A program made the translations under genes and the position numbers. A stretch of DNA of 64,000 bases from Galdieria sulphuraria (lineage: Eukaryota > Rhodophyta > Bangiophyceae > Galdieriales > Galdieriaceae), in the NCBI RefSeq assembly GCF_000341285.1, contig NW_005178419.1, positions 54,402 to 118,401 of the forward strand, read 5' to 3'. Within the stretch, counting starts at the first letter, position 1. Every line of letters begins with the position of its first letter. A model generated the notes under the pieces. That model had not been told where the DNA came from, searched no databases, and was given only the letters and a program-made list of their open reading frames with translations. Shown one piece after another: positions 1-11,081 of the stretch.

Positions 1-588
1 GACAGTCACTCCTAATACAACTAGTTTGCCATTCATATCCAAATGAACCGCATTCGTAATAACAATAGGCTCCTGTTTCCATAGAAAGAAATAGACAGCT
101 ATCAAGATACAGACCATCAAAGAGAATACTTGAATAGGGTGAACAAAGAGAAACACAAATAGAAAACAACAACAGCTGATAAGGTAATTGTAAAAGAAAT
201 TTTCCAAATTAGTCTTCACTCTAGCAACACCGTTCTCTCCTTGAGTGGGGAAACGAAACTTTCGAATATCAAAAAATTCAGACCAAGGACGAGCACAACC
301 CCATATTTGCAATAGCCTGTCTTGTAGTGTCAGATCTGAAAAGAGTTGAAGTGGAGCAGTATACACCGCAAAGTCTTGGTTTGGGATGGAGTTGAGTGCT
401 TCCTTCAACCACGGCCTTGAACTAGAACTAGCACTTCCTTTCTCTACGTCCTCTGTGGAAACATTTCTAGTATCCAGTCCAGGTACATAAGTTTGATAAT
501 CTCCTGTTTGTTTATCTTTGTCGTTTTTAGAGTATTGATAAGGATGAATACCTGTGGGTAAGTCTTCATCAATGGGCTGATAATTCAT
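1..588 (-). CDS. PRA1 (prenylated Rab acceptor) family protein, 3' end cut by window edge
   Basis: Reading is open from the ATG at 588 to base 1, giving the first 196 residues. The N-terminal ~100 residues are polar and Ser/Asp-rich. They are followed by a PRA1-like core: an ARVKTNLENFFYNY segment leads into a long double hydrophobic stretch at about residues 130-167. PRA1 proteins are ER/Golgi membrane proteins that bind prenylated Rab GTPases in vesicle traffic. The second hydrophobic hairpin expected of the family lies beyond the window. No intron is seen in this part. Family assignment rests on the motif before the first hairpin and on topology. Confidence 0.7.
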   Translation of the reverse strand, partial: MNYQPIDEDLPTGIHPYQYSKNDKDKQTGDYQTYVPGLDTRNVSTEDVEKGSASSSSRPWLKEALNSIPNQDFAVYTAPLQLFSDLTLQDRLLQIWGCARPWSEFFDIRKFRFPTQGENGVARVKTNLENFFYNYLISCCCFLFVFLFVHPIQVFSLMVCILIAVYFFLWKQEPIVITNAVHLDMNGKLVVLGVTV

Positions 589-1232
589 TTTCAAAAAAAA
601 ATAAGAAGCTCATGGTGGCCCTAAATAACTCTAATAGTATCTTTCTTAAGCACATTTCATGTTGGAAGTTGTAATAGGAACAGGACATTTGAAATCTTCA
701 ATAGCTCTTGAAAATATGGGACTTCAAACCTGTTATAACACTTTTAGACGAAAGCATTCTGATTTTCAAGATGTTAAGTGTCCATTATTAATATATATAT
801 ATATCGACGGCCGATTGTGGGAGGACGACTCCGATTGGTGGTGGTTGGGAAGAACAAGGCTATTGTGGTTTAAAAAAGAAAAAAGAACTTTATGGACATT
901 GTATGGAACACGTGATATAATGGAATAAAGCCCAGTCGTAACTTTTGATAGTCCTAGTTGTAATATGAAAAGCTCTCACTAGTCACTTTGTTGTCTTCTC
1001 CGACTAAGAGTCAGTGTCTTGTCTTTGTGGCAATCCGCTGCTAAATAGTCGGTACATAAATTAGTAAGACTACTACTGGAACTCAACAAATATGAGTCGC
1101 AGATAATATATATCTTACTTACACTCGTCGACTGGATTAGTGCCCATAAATAAATAGATCGGTATCCCCCTCTCTTCCTTTTCACAAAATACATCCCTTT
1201 TTGGGTATTTGGAAAATACGGATATATTCATC
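589..1232. other. intergenic region between divergent PRA1 and ACT-domain genes
   Basis: About 640 bases lie between two divergent start codons. Short open frames on both strands have low-complexity translations and no recognisable domain. I see no tRNA or other RNA gene. The stretch probably holds both promoters. Confidence 0.6.
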
Positions 1233-2205
1233 ATGTCTTTGCTATTTGTTCCATCTTTGGGTTTCAAGGTGGGTGAGGGTTTTTTGAAACTTTCAAGGTT
1301 TTATTATTCGCGCGCTAGCATTTCCTTCAACTCTCTTGTTTTCAAAAACAACGTAGTTTTAGTCTAGGACCTTGCAAGTATAGTCTTTACCAAGTCAAAC
1401 CTATTATTTGGAAGGTGAATAGAAGCGTTGCCTGTGTAGATGTGCCTCTTAAAAAGGCTTCTGAAAGACAAACTGGAGTGGCAGATACTTTGTATCACAA
1501 TGCAGAGGCTTTGGAAACTAAAATTGTTATTGACAACGAAAAGGACTTTTATCACAGTATTATTTCTGTCAGGTGTAAAGATAGGCCAGGTCTATTGAAA
1601 GACTTGACTTATTGCCTAGAGACGGCTGGAATAACAGTAGAACGAGCCTTGGTAAAAACAGAAAGTCAATTAGCGTTAGACACTTTCTTTGTAACGGATA
1701 GCGGTTCTAAAATAGCAGAAGAAGATTTTGAAAAGGTAATACTTGGGAAAATGTCCATCACTGAAGTTCTAATTGTGTCAAATAGATTGAACACATAATC
1801 ACACAGACGCTTGAAAGCAAAAAGGGTGCGAATACTACGATAAATTGGGTTCCTTTGGCAGGAAAGAAAGTTTATGTGCAGAATAGAAACAAGTATGTTG
1901 ATCATGAACGTGGTATAGCAGTTGTAACAGATAATTCATCAAGTCCATTATATACAACAGTGACTTTGACAGCTCCTAATATTCCCGGTATTGTATCTCA
2001 ATTTCTTGCCAATTTGGCTTATTTGGAGTTGAATGTTTCTTTCGCATCTTTGGCTTGTGTTTCTTCTCAAGGAAATACTCGTCAAGACGTCTTTCATGTG
2101 ACTAGTATGGAAGGCAAACAACTTGATGAAGCAACTTGCAATGAAATAGTGAACATGGCATATTTTATGCTTTCTACACCTCAAGTGGAAGAAGATTCTT
2201 ATTAG
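1233..2205 (+). CDS. tandem ACT-domain protein (ACR-like), probably organellar
   Basis: Three exons (1233-1268, 1319-1735, 1807-2205) join in phase to give 283 residues. The introns are 50 and 71 nt. The N-terminal ~55 residues are basic and Ser-rich with few acidic residues, like a transit peptide. The first ACT domain starts around residue 80 (IISVRCKDRPGLLKDLTYCL). The second contains the pattern TAPNIPGIVSQFLANL. ACT domains bind amino acids or other small ligands; paired ACT repeats without an enzyme domain occur in plant and algal ACR regulators. No catalytic domain is visible, so a regulatory or sensor role is inferred; the ligand is unknown. Confidence 0.75.
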
Positions 2206-2345
2206 AACTTGTATATACTTTAGTAGTTGTTTTTTGGGGGAAATAGCGTTTCATTTTCCTTTTAAATTGTGTTTTCATTTCTTTGTTGTTTTGGCATTAC
2301 TGTGGTTGCCAACTTGTGTCCATTACTTTTAATATCTTTTAGCAA

Positions 2346-3343
2346 ATGGCAGATCCTGAAAGTGAAAGTTCTAGTTTTAATCACTCTGCTAACCAACCCA
2401 CCAGTTCTTCTCCTACTGTTGATGACCTTCTTGGTGGACAGTCTCCGTCAACCGACGACCAACTTACAAAGAGAGTAAGTGCAAAAGGCAGTTCTGACAT
2501 TTTTGGAGAATACAGTACTACAAGTTCTGCTCCTAAAATGACTCCCATACCGCTGGCTCCATCTTTTATTTCAGGCAGAGGTAGGGTTGTGGTCTCCAAT
2601 GAGATTTGGGGTTCCCGTAATAGACTTGTTTTTCATAAGAGCTTAAAAGTGTTTTGTAGCTGCTGAACTCATTTATTGGAGAAATATGTTCGTTTCGACA
2701 GTTGTATTTGTAGTTGGCAACATATTCTTTCTTGCCATCACCGTCGGGAAAAAATCAGTAATATCGGTGCTTTCATATGCGTTTATGATTCAATTGGCTC
2801 TTTCATTTGTGTATGTCAACTTTTCAAAGTTATTTGTTGGTTTTCTAGGTCCAGATTTTGTTGGGACTCCTACACTTGGAAAACCATATGTAACCAAAGA
2901 GTCATTGTCCAAATACTTGGAAACAAGTAGCCAATTGATCAACAGCTCAATAGATCAAGTCAAGATTGCTTTGTTTTGCGTAGATAATATGTTTACTTTG
3001 AAATTATTGGCGTTTTTCTATTTCCTTTCGTTGTTAGGCAGATTGATTAGTACTTCAACTCTGGGATATCTTGTTTTCTTGTATACATTTACTGTTCCAG
3101 TTATTTACGAACACTTCAATAAGGAGATTGATGAGTTTGTTGTGTTGGTCAAAACTCGTATTTATGAGGTTGGTCATTGAGAAACCGAGTCTGTAACCCA
3201 ATATCATAATCATTTGTGGATAGGTTGTGAAGCCTCTACGTCAAAAAGTTCAACAACATTTGAAACAGTTGACAGATCGATGTCCTCCTCGTATTCGACC
3301 ACATTTGCAGCGTGCCTTGGGTATGAATGTAAAAGTGGAGTAG
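2346..3343 (+). CDS. reticulon-domain protein
   Basis: Exons 2346-2580, 2660-3168 and 3224-3343 join in phase to give 287 residues. A Ser/Thr-rich N-terminal tail of about 78 residues precedes the reticulon homology domain, which opens with the typical AELIYWRN motif. Two long hydrophobic hairpins follow (about residues 88-130 and 185-230), separated by a ~50-residue hydrophilic loop. The C-terminal tail is basic (VKPLRQKVQQHLKQ). Reticulons insert hairpins into the ER membrane and shape tubules. The second intron uses a GTTGGT donor, also used in the methyltransferase gene at 31386. Confidence 0.88.
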
Positions 3344-3500
3344 ACAAAGAGCTGGTCATCAGAGACATTCTTAGAATCAGTAAGATGGAAAAGACGAGTC
3401 TGGTTTTCGTGATTTGTGTTTGTTTTTGTGTGTAACTTGTGTTCAATGAGTTGAATAAAAACTTCAAAAACTTCGATGAGCAAAAATACATGATCACCTT

Positions 3501-4947
3501 TTACTTGTCTTCGATAAAAAAAACCAAATGAGGTCCTTGATCTATTTCACAGAGTTTCCAATGGCCATCTTTTGTGTAGTCAAAACGACGTTTCGGAAAG
3601 TTACAAACGAGACAGATCTTATCAATATCAATGCCACGGGTATCCACCCAATCAAAGACTTGCCGAATAGTATTCTCCTTTCTAAACCGTCTCTCCATTC
3701 GACTACCATCCGACTGTCTAATTGCTATAGTAACCGTATCGCTATCGCCCTTCACTGCCTCCTCTTCTATCTCTCGTAACTTGAGCTGTCGTCGTCTTTC
3801 TAAGCGCTCTCTTTCCAACTCCGCTTCTTCTTTCTCTCGTTCTAAACGGACTTGTTCTTCCTTACGAGCTGCTTCCGCTTGTGCTGCAGCTTCAAGTCTC
3901 GCTCTATCTTCTTCTATAGCTCGTTGAAAAGCAACGTCTTGTTCTTCACGAATTTGCCTTGTTTCTAGATGACGCTGTTGTTCCAAACGTGCACTATTCA
4001 ATATTTCCCCATGTCTCTCCAAAGTTTGTACAAGAAACTCTGTCAACTCATCACTCTCCATAGCACCTTGCCTCGACTCCAAAACTTGTGCATTTCTTCT
4101 TCCTTGAGCAACTGTGACAATAGCGATATACGGAAAATCAGTAGCACGAAAAGAAACTTGCAAATGACGACCTTCTGCACTGTCCACAGAACACGCCCAA
4201 AAAATAAAGTTTTCGTTAATAAAACCAACAAGTTGTTCATTCGTCAATACATCCCTGCAAAAATCTGGAGTTAAATAGTGACGGTCTGCATGTAAATACA
4301 CCATAACAAACTACAATAAAGAGAAAGCATAAAAAAGTACATCATGTAAGTCTACCTACCTTGAACTGCTGTTTTGCATAATTTAAGGCATCTAAAAAAC
4401 AACCCTGAAAGAATGTGGGATGAATGCTGCCATATTCACTTTCAAACTGCTGTGCAAACTCTCTTGCTGCTCTTCGGGCAACTTCTATACGAGGTCGACT
4501 CACCGAACGAGGACCAACAAATAGAAAACGAAGCAATGAAGCAGCAGCCTTAATTAACGCTCTCAAAGGAGCCAAAAAGAACGATATTGTCATTTGAAAC
4601 AGAGTGGACGGGCGGGATCTCGACGAAGCGGTATTGCTACCGGTCTGTTCAATCACACCAGTACCTATTTCTTGTCGTGGTATTGTCGGGTTTTCACGTA
4701 CGCCATTCTCTGAATTATTTGGCGGTCTATTAACAGGAAAAGATTCTCCACTGATATGTAGGTCAACTGCGCGTTCCAAGTCCCAACCCACGCTTGCCAA
4801 TCTATCAACAGCTTCTTCCACTGACTGACAACGAGTAACACTTATAAATGTCTCCACAGACTCCTTCTTGTCTTGTGGAAGGTTGTTCAACAGGGCAGCA
4901 TTTGCTTCTGACTCTGTTTCCAGGCTTTCGCCACCTGGTTCGCTCAT
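3501..4947 (-). CDS. UBX-domain protein of the FAF2/UBXD8 type
   Basis: Exons 4947-4360 and 4310-3501 (49-nt intron) give 465 residues. Order: a UBA-like helix bundle (VEEAVDRLASVGWDLERAVD, about residues 35-55); a hydrophobic hairpin (FFLAPLRALIKAAASLLRFLF, ~115-135); a thioredoxin-like UAS domain; a long charged coiled coil (~300-375); and a C-terminal UBX domain ending HLVFFIEDK. This is the layout of FAF2/UBXD8 (Ubx2-like), which recruits p97/CDC48 to ER or lipid-droplet membranes for protein extraction. I chose the ATG at 4947 because the UBA domain follows closely. An upstream in-frame ATG at 5106 would add a hydrophobic segment and overlap the promoter. Confidence 0.85.
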
Positions 4948-5349
4948 TAATCTATTCTTTGCCTGTTCACAATAGGAAAGTGCCCAATCAAATGTTGCAA
5001 ATAGAAGAATTGTGAGAAACAGAGAAATAAATAGACAACTCTTTATTTCTGAACTCTCATTGTGGAGTTGTTTGAAACAAGTTATCTTGGATTGATAATA
5101 CCACACGTCTCAGCACATGTTGTTGAAATTTGTTTTGCCCTTGCTAAAAGAACAGAATATAAAGTATGCCAAAGTAGGAAACAATGACGCATTTGTTTCT
5201 GTCAAACACTATACCAAAAGGTTATTGTAAGTAGCGCCGTGGATCATTTGGAAAAAAAAATATTGCCTTGGCGCCAAAAATTATTCCGAATACCTCTTAT
5301 TTGAGGAATTGTGGATAAGTACAACTCAGAATTGTTGAAGACGACAGAG
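4948..5349. other. divergent promoter region, UBXD8-like / GDP-mannose epimerase
   Basis: About 400 bases separate the two divergent start codons. An E2F-like palindrome lies at 5268-5280. An upstream extension of the UBXD8-like frame (to 5106) is open but has no family match. Confidence 0.5.
5268..5280. promoter_or_regulatory. E2F-like site TTGGCGCCAAAAA
   Basis: The bases TTGGCGCCAAAAA form a near-perfect palindrome. On the minus strand they contain TTTGGCGC, which matches the E2F/DP consensus TTTSSCGC. The site is about 70 bases upstream of the epimerase ATG. Function is inferred from the motif alone. Confidence 0.45.
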
Positions 5350-6572
5350 ATGAGCTTGGCGAAAGAACAAAAGCAGTTGCGTGTTCTCGTTACAGGTACC
5401 AGACTCACTTATTTGCTCACTTTTCACATCAACTATTCTTATTGTAACTAGGTGCTGGAGGCTTTATCGGCTCCCATCTTGCTAAGAAGTTGAAAGAAAA
5501 GGGCCAGTACGTTATCGCAGCGGACTGGAAAGAAAATGAGTATTTTAAACAGGAAGATTTTTGTGATGAGTTTTTGCTAGTAGACCTTAGAGAGCTTCAA
5601 AACTGCTTGAAAGCTTCCAAGGTGGGTCGTCGGAAACTTGAACAACTTTTCGATTGTTGACTTATATTTTAGGACTGTGACCATGTTTACAATTTGGCTG
5701 CAGATATGGGTGGTATGGGTTTTATCCAATCGAATCACTCCGTGATTCTGTATAACAACACCATGATTTCGTTTAATATGCTGGAGGCAGCCAGAAGAAA
5801 CAATGTGAAGAGATACTTCTATGCATCTTCTGCTTGCATATATCCAGAAAACAAGCAATTAGACCCTAAGAACCCAGGGCTGAAGGAGTCGGATGCATGG
5901 CCTGCACAACCACAGGTATATTATTCGTAATATAGTTTGGAAATGACTAAGTTATCGTAGGACGCGTATGGATTGGAAAAGCTTGCATCAGAAGAAATGG
6001 CTATTCATTACGGTAGAGATTTCAAGATGGAGACGAGAATCGGACGGTTTCATAATATATATGGACCCTATGGCACTTGGAAAGGTGGACGTGAGAAAGC
6101 TCCAGCTGCATTTTGTCGCAAATGTATTGTTTCTGACACTGAGTTTGAAATGTGGGGAGATGGCGAACAGACTCGTTCATTTTGCTATATCGATGATGCT
6201 GTCGAAGGAGTAATTCGCTTGATGGAATCCGACTTCGCTGAACCCTTGAATATCGGTTCCGAAGAAATGATATCTATGAATGACATGGCCAAGCTTATAA
6301 TGAAATTTGAAAACAAAGAATTGAAAATCAAGCATATTCCTGGTCCTGAAGGTGTTCGAGGCAGAAATAGCAATAATGATCTTTGCAGGAAAGTTCTTGG
6401 ATGGGAGCCTAAAGTTGATCTTGCAGAAGGTCTAAAAAGGACATATATCTGGATAAAGAGTCAAATTGAGGAAGAAAGTGCTCAAGGAAAAAAGAATGAC
6501 GAATACAAAACCTCGAAAGTTGTGCCTACTCATTCTCCAACAGACTCTGTTGCAGCAAAACGCCGTGATTAG
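5350..6572 (+). CDS. GME: GDP-mannose 3,5-epimerase
   Basis: Four exons (5350-5395, 5452-5621, 5673-5915, 5961-6572) give 356 residues, close to plant GME. It is an extended SDR enzyme converting GDP-D-mannose to GDP-L-galactose, the branch towards ascorbate and cell-wall galactans. Visible features: nucleotide-binding GAGGFIGSHL; YASSACIYPE, whose Cys matches the catalytic Cys of plant GME; the Tyr-x-x-x-Lys pair in AYGLEK; and the catalytic-lysine loop GGREKAPAAFCRK. The C-terminal ~35 residues are polar and family-variable. The first three introns are 45-56 nt. Sulfated galactans with L-galactose fit a red alga. Confidence 0.95.
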
Positions 6573-7495
6573 ATTAGGTATTCTATGGAAGTATTAGCCG
6601 GGGAACGATTGAGTGATACTCGAGTGTTGCAGCTTTCAATAAAGCTTTGTGGATTTTACTTTGTTTCTAGAGTTGCAGGAATAGCTCGAGCATTAGTCTT
6701 TTCAATAGGTTTATTAGAAATATGTAGAGGTCTGTTTACTGTACCCTTCCAGCTCAAGACTTTGAAACCTTTCCAATCTATTATATATATCCCAGTGTCT
6801 TTTACGAGGCACCATCTCTTCATTCATCAACTCATATCTTTATTATTCCATAATCTATTTTACTCTTCAACTGTCTGCAGAAGTAAAGCGTGACACGGAT
6901 TCCATCAAATCACTCCTTTGAAAGCGGCGACACTCTTCATTTGGCGCAATTTTGGGTATTCTCGTTCGTCGTTGTTGTTCGTGTGTTTGGTTTTTGTTGC
7001 CTTGTTTAAGTCTTTGCATACTTTCTTTATATATAAGCATTAGTTGAATATATTTAGTTTCGGTGTCAAGTTTCTTTTACGCAAGTGAACCTGTTTTTTG
7101 GTCGAGCAACTTGTCTAGTGGCCGGTGGAAGTGGACCGGTCGTGGGGATGTTTGGTTTCCTATGCTCTCGAAACTGATTGTTTTTGCCGCTGTGCGTAAT
7201 TTTGTTAGTTGTACAACCACAAGGAAACTCCCGCCTCCACTTATACCTGAAGAAGATTGATATTGTTGAACTCGATATCTTGACAACCATAGTTTCGTGA
7301 TCCTGTTGGACATCCTCTGTTATTTGGTACAGTATTGGCAGATTGGGAAACATAGCGTTTGTCTGTGATAGTTTTCGTTATAGTTGTCGTACATCTCAAC
7401 TTTTTAGAGGCAGAAACTGTAGCCGACAAGTTATCTTCAAAAATTGCTCTTTTGTCCGTAGAGACTTGTTAAGTTTCCAGCCCTACTTGTCAAGT
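6573..7495. other. intergenic / 5' region of ornithine decarboxylase
   Basis: No supported gene. An open frame at 6585-6893 starts 12 bases after the epimerase stop and has no recognisable domain. The ornithine decarboxylase frame stays open upstream to 7301 without an ATG, so this stretch may hold its 5' UTR or an unseen first exon. An E2F-like TTTGGCGC lies at 6940-6947. Confidence 0.5.
6940..6947 (+). promoter_or_regulatory. E2F-like site TTTGGCGC
   Basis: The octamer matches the E2F/DP consensus TTTSSCGC exactly. It sits about 550 bases upstream of the ornithine decarboxylase ATG. Animal ODC genes are growth-induced, so cell-cycle control would be plausible, but this is inference from motif and position. 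Confidence 0.4.
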
Positions 7496-9046
7496 ATGAC
7501 TTTAGAAAGTCAGCAGTGTTACTCCCACTCATCGGTTTCGTGCCAGTTCGAAGCCTTACCTTCAGCTGTCTCAGAAGTTGATGAGGACTGCAAGGTTCAA
7601 AACCAAGTCTCACAAGTACGCGATGATTCTCATTGGTTTGAAAATTATTCCTGCAGTGTCTTATCTCGTACCTTTTCTGAAAGTGTGAACAGTGAAGATA
7701 CATTGTCTATTGAGTTGCGACAAGACAAGCAAAGAGAAAATTTATCAGCTGACTTAGAACGAAGTGTTGTAGAAGAGTCTCACAAGTCGAGTAGTGGATA
7801 TTCTGTTGTCAAACCAAGTTGTTGCAAAATGGTGGAAAGTCTTTTGAAAAATTTGCCCAGTAAGGTGTATCGAGTGCCATCGGGAACTGATCTGGAGTGG
7901 ATTGCCAGTAAATTTATACATCGGGGAGAAGAGCAAGCTTTTTATGTCATCGATATTGGAGCTGTAGAGAAGAAGTACCTCGAGTTTGTCCGTCAACTTC
8001 CTCGTGTACATCCTTATTTTGCAGTCAAATGCAATCCAGATCCGGTAATTGTACGTTTACTTGCAGCACTTGGTTGCAACTTCGATTGTGCGTCGAAATC
8101 GGAGATTAAACTTGTCAGTGCATCTGGAGTATCAGGCGATCGAGTTATCTATGCCAATCCTTGTAAGCCACAGCATCATCTTTCCTACGCAGTGGAAAAG
8201 GGAGTTACTTTGGTTACCTTTGATAATAGAGATGAACTATACAAGTTGCGTCAACTTGGTTCCCATGTTCGAGCCATATTGCGTATCGCAACTGAAGACG
8301 AAGATTCTTTGTGTCCATTGAGTTCCAAGTTTGGAGCATTTATGGAAGAAGTTCCTAGTCTTTTAAGTATTGCACAGACACTCAATGTACGTGTTGTAGG
8401 AGTTGCATTTCATGTTGGTTCGGGATGTCGTTGTGTGAAATCTTATATTTCTTCTATCGAAAATGCACGTCGAGTTTTTGATATAGCTGAAAGCATGGGA
8501 TTGCCTCCCATGACGATTTTAGATATTGGTGGTGGATTTCCTGGATTTGACGGAGAGTCTTCCATTACTTTTGAGGAAATTGCGAAAGGAATTCGAGGAC
8601 ACTTGGACAAACTGTTTCCTGAAGAGCAACAAGTGGAGATTATTGCCGAGCCTGGTCGTTATTTTGTTGGCTCTAGTCATACTTTGATGACTCGTGTGAA
8701 CGGACGTCGACATCGTTTGCGTGGAGATGAAGCTGGTTCAAGAGAAGATTGTGTGGATTATTATATAGATGATGGCGTTTATGGTTCCTTTAGAGATGTT
8801 TTGACGCTTGGCATTACTTTTTATCCCAATTGTTTTCCTCACTGTTCCAATCGACGCATATTGAAGAGTACTATCTTTGGTCCAACCTGTGACTCTATTG
8901 ATTGTATCATTCGTGATTATCCGCTGCGAGAGTTGGATGTTGGAGATTGGATTTATTTCAAAGATATGGGTGCCTACACCATCAGCTTGGCAAGTAGCTT
9001 CAATGGATTCCATAAGCCGTCTTGCAAATATATCTATGGCATGTAG
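7496..9046 (+). CDS. ODC: ornithine decarboxylase (PLP fold-type III)
   Basis: The ATG at 7496 gives 516 residues in one exon. ODC converts ornithine to putrescine, the first step of polyamine synthesis. Seen: PLP lysine in YFAVKCNPDP; FDCASKSEI; RIATEDED; HVGSGC; LDIGGGFPG; the phosphate-binding EPGRY; YIDDGVYGSF; and the catalytic cysteine in GPTCDSIDCI, whose spacing and DS context suit ODC better than arginine or diaminopimelate decarboxylase. The N-terminal ~140 residues before the barrel are much longer than in animal ODC and Ser-rich. The frame is open without ATG back to 7301, so a longer N terminus from an upstream exon is possible. The C-terminal PEST tail of mammalian ODC is absent. 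Confidence 0.92.
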   Translation: MTLESQQCYSHSSVSCQFEALPSAVSEVDEDCKVQNQVSQVRDDSHWFENYSCSVLSRTFSESVNSEDTLSIELRQDKQRENLSADLERSVVEESHKSSSGYSVVKPSCCKMVESLLKNLPSKVYRVPSGTDLEWIASKFIHRGEEQAFYVIDIGAVEKKYLEFVRQLPRVHPYFAVKCNPDPVIVRLLAALGCNFDCASKSEIKLVSASGVSGDRVIYANPCKPQHHLSYAVEKGVTLVTFDNRDELYKLRQLGSHVRAILRIATEDEDSLCPLSSKFGAFMEEVPSLLSIAQTLNVRVVGVAFHVGSGCRCVKSYISSIENARRVFDIAESMGLPPMTILDIGGGFPGFDGESSITFEEIAKGIRGHLDKLFPEEQQVEIIAEPGRYFVGSSHTLMTRVNGRRHRLRGDEAGSREDCVDYYIDDGVYGSFRDVLTLGITFYPNCFPHCSNRRILKSTIFGPTCDSIDCIIRDYPLRELDVGDWIYFKDMGAYTISLASSFNGFHKPSCKYIYGM

Positions 9047-9378
9047 TTCAAGTCTTGTTGTGGGGGGAACCAGTCGATATTCTATCTGATTTGTGTTGTG
9101 TTTTTCTCGTATAGTTCCATTTTATTTGTGTCGTTGGATAAATGGAAAGTATTTTTGTTTGGTTGGCGACTAGTTCATCTCATGAAGTTTGTAACATCAA
9201 TTCCTGAAATATTCAATCGGGTGGTTTCCATGAATGAGTCCACGTTTCTTTTTGCCTGTCCATCCATTGTTTTCTATACTGTTGTAGTATTGCAGCACAT
9301 TCTTCTAAAAGCAAGTTCATTACGCAATGATCCAGCTCTCTATTTGTTTTTGAAACATTTTGTGTAATTTCACTTTCC
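9047..9378. other. short convergent intergenic region
   Basis: This lies between the ODC stop and the stop of the CXC-domain gene on the other strand. An open frame at 9098-9367 is hydrophobic and has no recognisable domain. Probably 3' UTRs and terminators of both genes. Confidence 0.6.
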
Positions 9379-10284
9379 TCACACAACAACAAAGCTTCTT
9401 CTTCTTCTTCTTCTTCTTCTGTCCGCTTTATCTTTCTGACTATTTGTACCCATTTGCTTCTTTTTATCTTTGGCCAACGAAACAAGTGAAGCAGCATCCA
9501 CTCGCAACTCGGACAACGATAGAATACCCAACCATGGACTCAACTTTTTCTTGGGTTGATCCAAAGACTTTCGAAAATATAGAGGCTGTTGAACAGAAAA
9601 ATTAACAGGTTGAATAGTCATTGTGTTTACACCGTGCGAGTGGTCTAATCCAGTGGATGGACTGGGATCACATTCTCTGTCTTCTACAGTATCCAAACTA
9701 TTCTGTGACAACGTTTTGTGGGATTCCAGCAGTTCCTTTTTATCTGCAATATTAGGATGACTTGCACTTGAAGAAGCAAACGTAGTTTGTCCCTTGAAGG
9801 GACCCTCCTGTGAAGAACTTGTTCCACTTACTCGAACGTTGTGCAACTCCAAAGAACCTTCAAAATTCTTACACCCCGAACACTTACATAGTTCTGAACA
9901 AAGCACCCCACTCTGAAAGCACTCACAATATTTCTTAAGGCAAGCTGTCTTCCGACAATTGCAACCTTTGTTATGCTTCACAATCAGCCCTCCCTAAATA
10001 AACATAAAATACGATATCCTTCTCAAATATTACTACAATCATACCGAGTCTCTAAAAGTGGCAACCTTGGGTTGAAATGCGTCCGGATTCTTCTCTAATA
10101 CCGACTTTATTGCAGCTTCTCTCTCCACTTGATGTTGTTCGTTATTATAACATCCAACACAAATACAATGACGACCACAATACACGCCCGAGTTGAAACA
10201 GTCGCAGTACATTTTAAGACACTTGCTTTTGCCACATTTGCAGCCTTTCACTACATCTGTTTTGGTCGAACTATTTTCTTCCAT
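9379..10284 (-). CDS. tesmin/TSO1-like CXC (CRC) domain DNA-binding protein
   Basis: Exons 10284-10045 and 9993-9379 (51-nt intron) give 284 residues. Two Cys-rich CXC repeats ([17 protein letters not shown] and [17 protein letters not shown]) are separated by the conserved linker with NPDAFQPK. This is the CRC domain of LIN54/tesmin/TSO1, which binds CHR promoter elements in DREAM/MuvB-type cell-cycle complexes. The C-terminal half is low-complexity and ends in a run of eight Arg encoded by a trinucleotide repeat. I chose the ATG at 10284; the frame continues upstream only with non-ATG codons. A CDK inhibitor gene and E2F-like sites nearby fit a cell-cycle theme. Confidence 0.9.
9395..9420. 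repeat. (CTT)n microsatellite inside coding sequence
   Basis: About eight CTT units, read on the minus strand as AGA/AGG codons for the poly-Arg run near the C terminus of the CXC protein. Length variation would change the Arg count without shifting frame. Confidence 0.85.
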
Positions 10285-10531
10285 AATATTCGGTTGGTTC
10301 CGAGTTAAACGAATGGAACCCCTCAAAGTACTCAAGAAAAAGAGAGTTTCTCAAGGTAGCAGTTGATACAACTTGTAGGCAGTCCTTCAACACTCTATAT
10401 TTTCTTTCGTGCCAACCAACCTATGCTTACCCTACAAGTCCACTTTGTAAAAACATGAAAGACATTGACAAGTCAAACTTCACAAATAAATAATCATCAG
10501 TTACACATTTCATTGGAGGGATTGATTGGTC

Positions 10532-10906
10532 ATGTTGGACTCGGTTGGAAAGGCTGCACAAAAACTTTTTGACAAGACTTTAGGGAAAAGGAAAGTATTG
10601 GAAAGCACCAAGTTTTTCATATATTTTGCGTTTCCTGTTGGAATGGTTTATTTCTTTGGGTCAGGTCGATATGGATTGTTGGATAAATTTATTGAAAAGG
10701 TGAGAACTTTCGTTGTTCCAAGAATTTCAATTGAATTCTTCCCCATCACTTAGCATCCTTATATTGTGTATCCTCCTGAAGCGCCTAGAATTGATCACGA
10801 CCAACTTCGTTTGGAACTGAGAGAATTGAGAAGACAAAAGGAACAACAATCCTTAAGGGACGAAAATGAAGCAAACAAGCCCAACTTATCTAGCTCCTTA
10901 GGATAA
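10532..10906 (+). CDS. small single-pass membrane protein, PET100-like
   Basis: Exons 10532-10699 and 10754-10906 (54-nt intron) give 106 residues. A basic N terminus leads to a hydrophobic segment (FFIYFAFPVGMVYFFG, residues 31-46), then a Pro-rich linker (HPYIVYPPEAPR) and a charged C-terminal helix (LRLELRELRRQKEQQ). This resembles PET100, a mitochondrial inner-membrane chaperone for cytochrome c oxidase assembly, in size, in the FPV after the hydrophobic start and in the charged tail. The match is by layout and short motifs only. The gene is divergent from the CXC gene, 247 bases away. Confidence 0.5.
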
Positions 10907-11081
10907 CAACCGCTTCTTGTATCTTGCGAATAGAACTTATATAAATACTACTCGTGTAAAATGAATAACTCAAAGTTTCACGAGTCTTGATGCTTTTGAC
11001 CAAAAATGTTTCCGGTTGGTTTACTCTTGTCTCATTCTGTTATGTTTCCGATATACAAAAAGGGAATAGAAAATGCAACTC

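Noticed and set aside
659-928. 89-codon open frame on the plus strand
   Set aside because: Trp- and basic-rich translation without domain, in a divergent promoter region, containing a TA repeat; looks like chance.
6585-6893. 102-codon open frame just after the GDP-mannose epimerase stop
   Set aside because: Begins 12 bases after a stop codon, no domain, and eukaryotic genes here need their own promoter; probably 3' UTR.
7063-7260. Open frame upstream of ornithine decarboxylase as a possible first exon
   Set aside because: No splice pair joins it in phase to the ODC frame with confidence; left as possible 5' UTR.
9098-9367. 89-codon hydrophobic frame between ODC and the CXC gene
   Set aside because: No domain, lies in a convergent 3' region.
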